The notes under the pieces are model-generated. The model worked only from the letters and a program-made list of their open reading frames with translations, was not told the DNA's origin and searched no databases. From assembly GCF_010470675.1 (NCBI RefSeq), contig NZ_VOIQ01000014.1:60978-124977 (forward strand): a stretch of DNA of 64,000 bases. The letters are read 5' to 3'. This DNA comes from Desulfovibrio sp. JC010. GTDB taxonomy: Bacteria; Desulfobacterota; Desulfovibrionia; Desulfovibrionales; Desulfovibrionaceae. Position numbers and translations under genes: made by a program. This document shows, piece after piece, positions 62,157 through 64,000 of the stretch. Numbering within the stretch: the stretch's first letter is position 1; every line of letters begins with the position of its first letter.

Positions 62157-63485
62157 CTAATTGAATTTAAATCCAAATTTCAAAGCCGCTCCGACACCAT
62201 CATGACTGAAGTCCACCCCGTTCAGGTCAAACCAGCTTCGGGTATAATCTGCTTCGAGTCCAAGGAATAGCGAGTCGTTAAGATCGTAATCTACTCCGGC
62301 GAAGCCTTGTATTGACGGTCCATATGCACTTTCTGAGGTTATGCCGCTGCCTACGAAGTAAGAAGCTCCGAATCCGAATCCTGCATAGGGGTGAATGTCT
62401 CCGGTGTTCTTCCGCAGGGTCAGCTTGCCAAGAAAGTCGTATATGTTAAGCGCGAGGTCACCTTCTCCGACTCCGTCTATCTGTACGTTTGAAGACTGAC
62501 GTCTGTAGCGGAGCATCAAGCCGGAAGTGAACCAGTCTGCGAACAAACCGTCTTCCCAGAAATTCATTCCCGTAAGGAAGCTGCTGCCTGTTCCTGCATA
62601 GCCGCTTACACCGTCTGCATCAAAGTTAAGTCCTCCTGCATTATAGCCGAGCATGAGATCCATTCTGTATTTCGTCCTATGGCGGCTCTTCTCCCTTAAC
62701 TCGACTCGAAATCGAGTGCGTTCTGACTCTGTCTCTGGTTGCCGAGCATGTGGCGTTGTCTGCTGCTGGTAGGTCGGGGCTTGTGCCTGATTTTCAGCAC
62801 TGAAATACCCTCGATTGCGTTGGTGGGAGCTAATTCTCTGATTGCCAGTATGGGCTGATGCCGTGGGCATGCTGTCGTCTACTCGATGTAGTTTGACTAA
62901 GCGTTTGGTCTTCTTCTTTCTATTATTCCAGAATCCAAGTGCGCTATTCGGATCATTCTCTTCTACCTCAATATAGTATTCTGCCGGAGCATTGGATTGT
63001 GCCGGGAACGGGGTGACATCGCTTACATTTTGAAGGGCTACAGTTTCAACCTGAGTTGCCGGGGCTTTTTGGGGAAGTTGGTCCACATATCTGGCTGGCT
63101 GCTTCTGAGTGGCGTTGCTGGTTATAATTGTGTCGGCGTCGTTTACTTTCATGATCTTTTTGACAACAAGCAGGTCATTCAAACAGCGGCCATCAATATG
63201 GATATTCGCTATTGTTACACCGTCTTCGGTGGTTCCTTCTTCAAAGACAGTGGCTGTCTTAGATAGGGCTAGACTGCTTACATCCAGAGTTGCTTTGGCG
63301 TAGCTTTCAGCGGTCGTGTTCTCCGGGAAGGTTATGTTTTCCAATTTTACCGGAACGGGGTGTCCGTGCTTCAGGATCACATACGATTTAGCGTCGTTTA
63401 CCTTTACGATCTGTCCCTGCCATGCAGCAAAAGCACTTGATGGGAGCGTGAGTATTAGCATTAAGATGTAGCCCGCAATCTGCAT
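62157..63485 (-). CDS. Outer-membrane beta-barrel protein with degenerate thermonuclease-like N-terminal domain
   Basis: 442 residues. Signal peptide (MLILTLPSSAFA, cleaved about residue 20). Residues 21-115 follow the staphylococcal nuclease (SNase) plan (GQIVKVNDAKSYVILKHG, VPVKLENITFPE, DGRCLNDLLVV), but the catalytic DGDT is NDAK and the Arg after the strand is Lys, so no cleavage is expected. A polar Gln/His/Arg-rich linker follows (about 130-260), then an OmpA-like eight-strand barrel (about 270-442) ending in GAALKFGFKFN with the terminal aromatic residue needed for insertion. GAGG lies before the ATG. Confidence 0.78.
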   Translation of the reverse strand: MQIAGYILMLILTLPSSAFAAWQGQIVKVNDAKSYVILKHGHPVPVKLENITFPENTTAESYAKATLDVSSLALSKTATVFEEGTTEDGVTIANIHIDGRCLNDLLVVKKIMKVNDADTIITSNATQKQPARYVDQLPQKAPATQVETVALQNVSDVTPFPAQSNAPAEYYIEVEENDPNSALGFWNNRKKKTKRLVKLHRVDDSMPTASAHTGNQRISSHQRNRGYFSAENQAQAPTYQQQTTPHARQPETESERTRFRVELREKSRHRTKYRMDLMLGYNAGGLNFDADGVSGYAGTGSSFLTGMNFWEDGLFADWFTSGLMLRYRRQSSNVQIDGVGEGDLALNIYDFLGKLTLRKNTGDIHPYAGFGFGASYFVGSGITSESAYGPSIQGFAGVDYDLNDSLFLGLEADYTRSWFDLNGVDFSHDGVGAALKFGFKFN

Positions 63486-63609
63486 AGTCTAGACCTCATT
63501 CTTCGGTTGTTTTCTTTAGCTGTCTTTTTGAAAAGCAAGTTTTGTATAGTTGAAATAATGTTCGCTTAATTCCGTACTAACATATTAGGACAGACGCTGC
63601 AATGCAGAC

Positions 63610-63837
63610 ATGCTATCTAGACTCATGGACCTAGAGTTAAAGAGCAACCTTCCTGAATTAATGGAAAAAGCTCAAATTAGTATACGTGTGCTTGCAGATA
63701 AGTGTGGCTTAGCTGTGGAGACTATTTCAAGAGCCAGAGATGAGCGGATAGCGTCTTGCAGGTTGGATACGCTATGCAGGATTGCTCAGGAGCTGGGATG
63801 CTCTGTGGATGAGCTTTATTCTGTGGATTTTGTGTAG
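63610..63837 (+). CDS. Small Xre/Cro-type helix-turn-helix protein
   Basis: 75 residues; a start at 63625 (MDLELKSNLPELMEK) is equally possible, and neither has a strong ribosome-binding site. The HTH is ISIRVLADKCGLAVETISRA and is followed by LDTLCRIAQELGCSVDELYS, the usual end of Cro/C1-type domains. It probably represses a nearby gene; target unknown. Confidence 0.8.
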   Translation: MLSRLMDLELKSNLPELMEKAQISIRVLADKCGLAVETISRARDERIASCRLDTLCRIAQELGCSVDELYSVDFV

Positions 63838-63855
63838 CCCCTCAATAGAGGGGCT
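63836..63855 (+). repeat. Perfect hairpin after the HTH gene
   Basis: AGCCCCTC, AATA, GAGGGGCT; it overlaps the HTH stop codon and has no T-run. Confidence 0.6.
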
Positions 63856-63868
63856 CAGATTGCTGACA

Positions 63869-63898
63869 AAGTCCTCGCCTTTTGGTGAGGACTTTTTT
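63869..63898 (+). terminator. Hairpin with T-run at the IS left end
   Basis: AAGTCCTC (63869-63876) pairs with GAGGACTT (63887-63894), inner CC/GG, followed by T's to 63898. It may shield the transposase gene from outside transcription. Confidence 0.7.
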
Positions 63899-63909
63899 AT
63901 ATTGTTTGC

Positions 63910-64000
63910 ATGTTAAAAAAGCCTGAGCAAAAGCAAGTCACTGTTGAGTTGGTTACGATTGAAGAATTGGTTCCTGAGAACCATTTACTTCGAAAGATAA
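63910..64000 (+). CDS. IS1182-family transposase (N-terminus only)
   Basis: Translated from the ATG at 63910 to the window end: 30 residues. VTIEELVPENHLLRKI is the typical opening of IS1182-group DDE transposases (family form V-T-x-E-x-L-V-P-x-D-H-L-L-R-K-I). The rest of the gene is outside the window, so its integrity is unknown. Confidence 0.8.
   Translation, partial: MLKKPEQKQVTVELVTIEELVPENHLLRKI

Larger units (their letters stand above)
49130..64000 (+). mobile_element. Genomic island inserted at tRNA-Arg(TCT), right end outside the window
   Basis: Left end: tRNA 3' fragment plus tyrosine integrase. Cargo is A/T-rich and accessory: AbiE-like pair, lipoprotein, nuclease-NTPase, two-gene unit. 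No second tRNA copy was found to 64000, so the border is further right or was lost; the barrel protein at 62157-63485 could already be outside it. Confidence 0.65.
63850..64000 (+). mobile_element. Left end of an IS1182-type insertion sequence (partial)
   Basis: The stretch GGGCTCAGATTGCTGACAAA (63850-63869) resembles IS1182-group ends, and the transposase gene starts at 63910. The exact terminus and the right end cannot be set here. Confidence 0.45.

Overview
The window looks like a marine, sulfate-reducing Desulfovibrio-type bacterium (Maridesulfovibrio-like). The main reason is a complete high-molecular-weight cytochrome (hmc) operon with its rrf1 and rrf2 regulators, a layout known from Desulfovibrio. 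Core genes have moderate GC; two blocks (about 13.5-19.5 kb and 50-62 kb) are visibly richer in A/T and carry unusual genes. No rRNA, complete tRNA or CRISPR array was seen.

Left part (1-12.9 kb, minus strand): hmcABCDEF encodes a 16-haem periplasmic cytochrome, a periplasmic Fe-S protein, membrane subunits and a cytoplasmic HdrD-like Fe-S protein, linking periplasmic electrons to the cytoplasm. A universal stress protein and the response regulator rrf1 follow, then a strong terminator. A second regulatory group comes next: a response regulator, a receiver-PAS-PAS kinase, the Rrf2 repressor and a membrane kinase cut by the window edge. The cut kinase has two c-type haem-binding motifs in its periplasmic domain, so it is probably a redox sensor. 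Palindromic operator-like sites sit upstream of hmcA.

13-24 kb: a DUF805 membrane protein is followed by a structured, terminator-ended leader and a three-gene A/T-rich cassette of unknown function (177, 193 and 1402 aa). The largest protein has an HEXXH metalloprotease-type motif, a Cys cluster and two C-terminal repeats. This is the best candidate here for an undescribed system. A LytS/LytT-type two-component pair and an MscS-like channel follow.

24-41 kb (minus strand): one long operon for a 2709-residue surface adhesin and its export: a MotA/ExbB-like protein, TolC, the adhesin, a MotB-like protein, an ABC exporter with a C39-like domain, an HlyD adaptor, and a membrane receptor with a PAS domain and an HD-GYP domain that has lost its metal ligands. 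It resembles Lap-type biofilm adhesin systems with an added proton-channel pair and a different receptor.

41-49 kb: housekeeping and small metabolic genes (phosphatidylserine decarboxylase, ferredoxin-nitroreductase, an SDR / radical SAM / AhpD-like / DUF169 run, an HxlR regulator, DUF3431).

49-64 kb: a genomic island inserted at a tRNA-Arg(TCT) gene. Only the 3' part of the tRNA remains at the left end, beside a tyrosine integrase. Cargo is an AbiE-like toxin-antitoxin pair, a membrane protein and a lipoprotein, a 1504-residue nuclease-NTPase protein resembling antiviral STAND proteins, and an overlapping two-gene unit with a phospholipase-D-like protein. Then come an outer-membrane barrel protein with a degenerate nuclease-like N-terminus, a small HTH protein and the start of an IS1182-type transposase. 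The right end of the island is not in the window.
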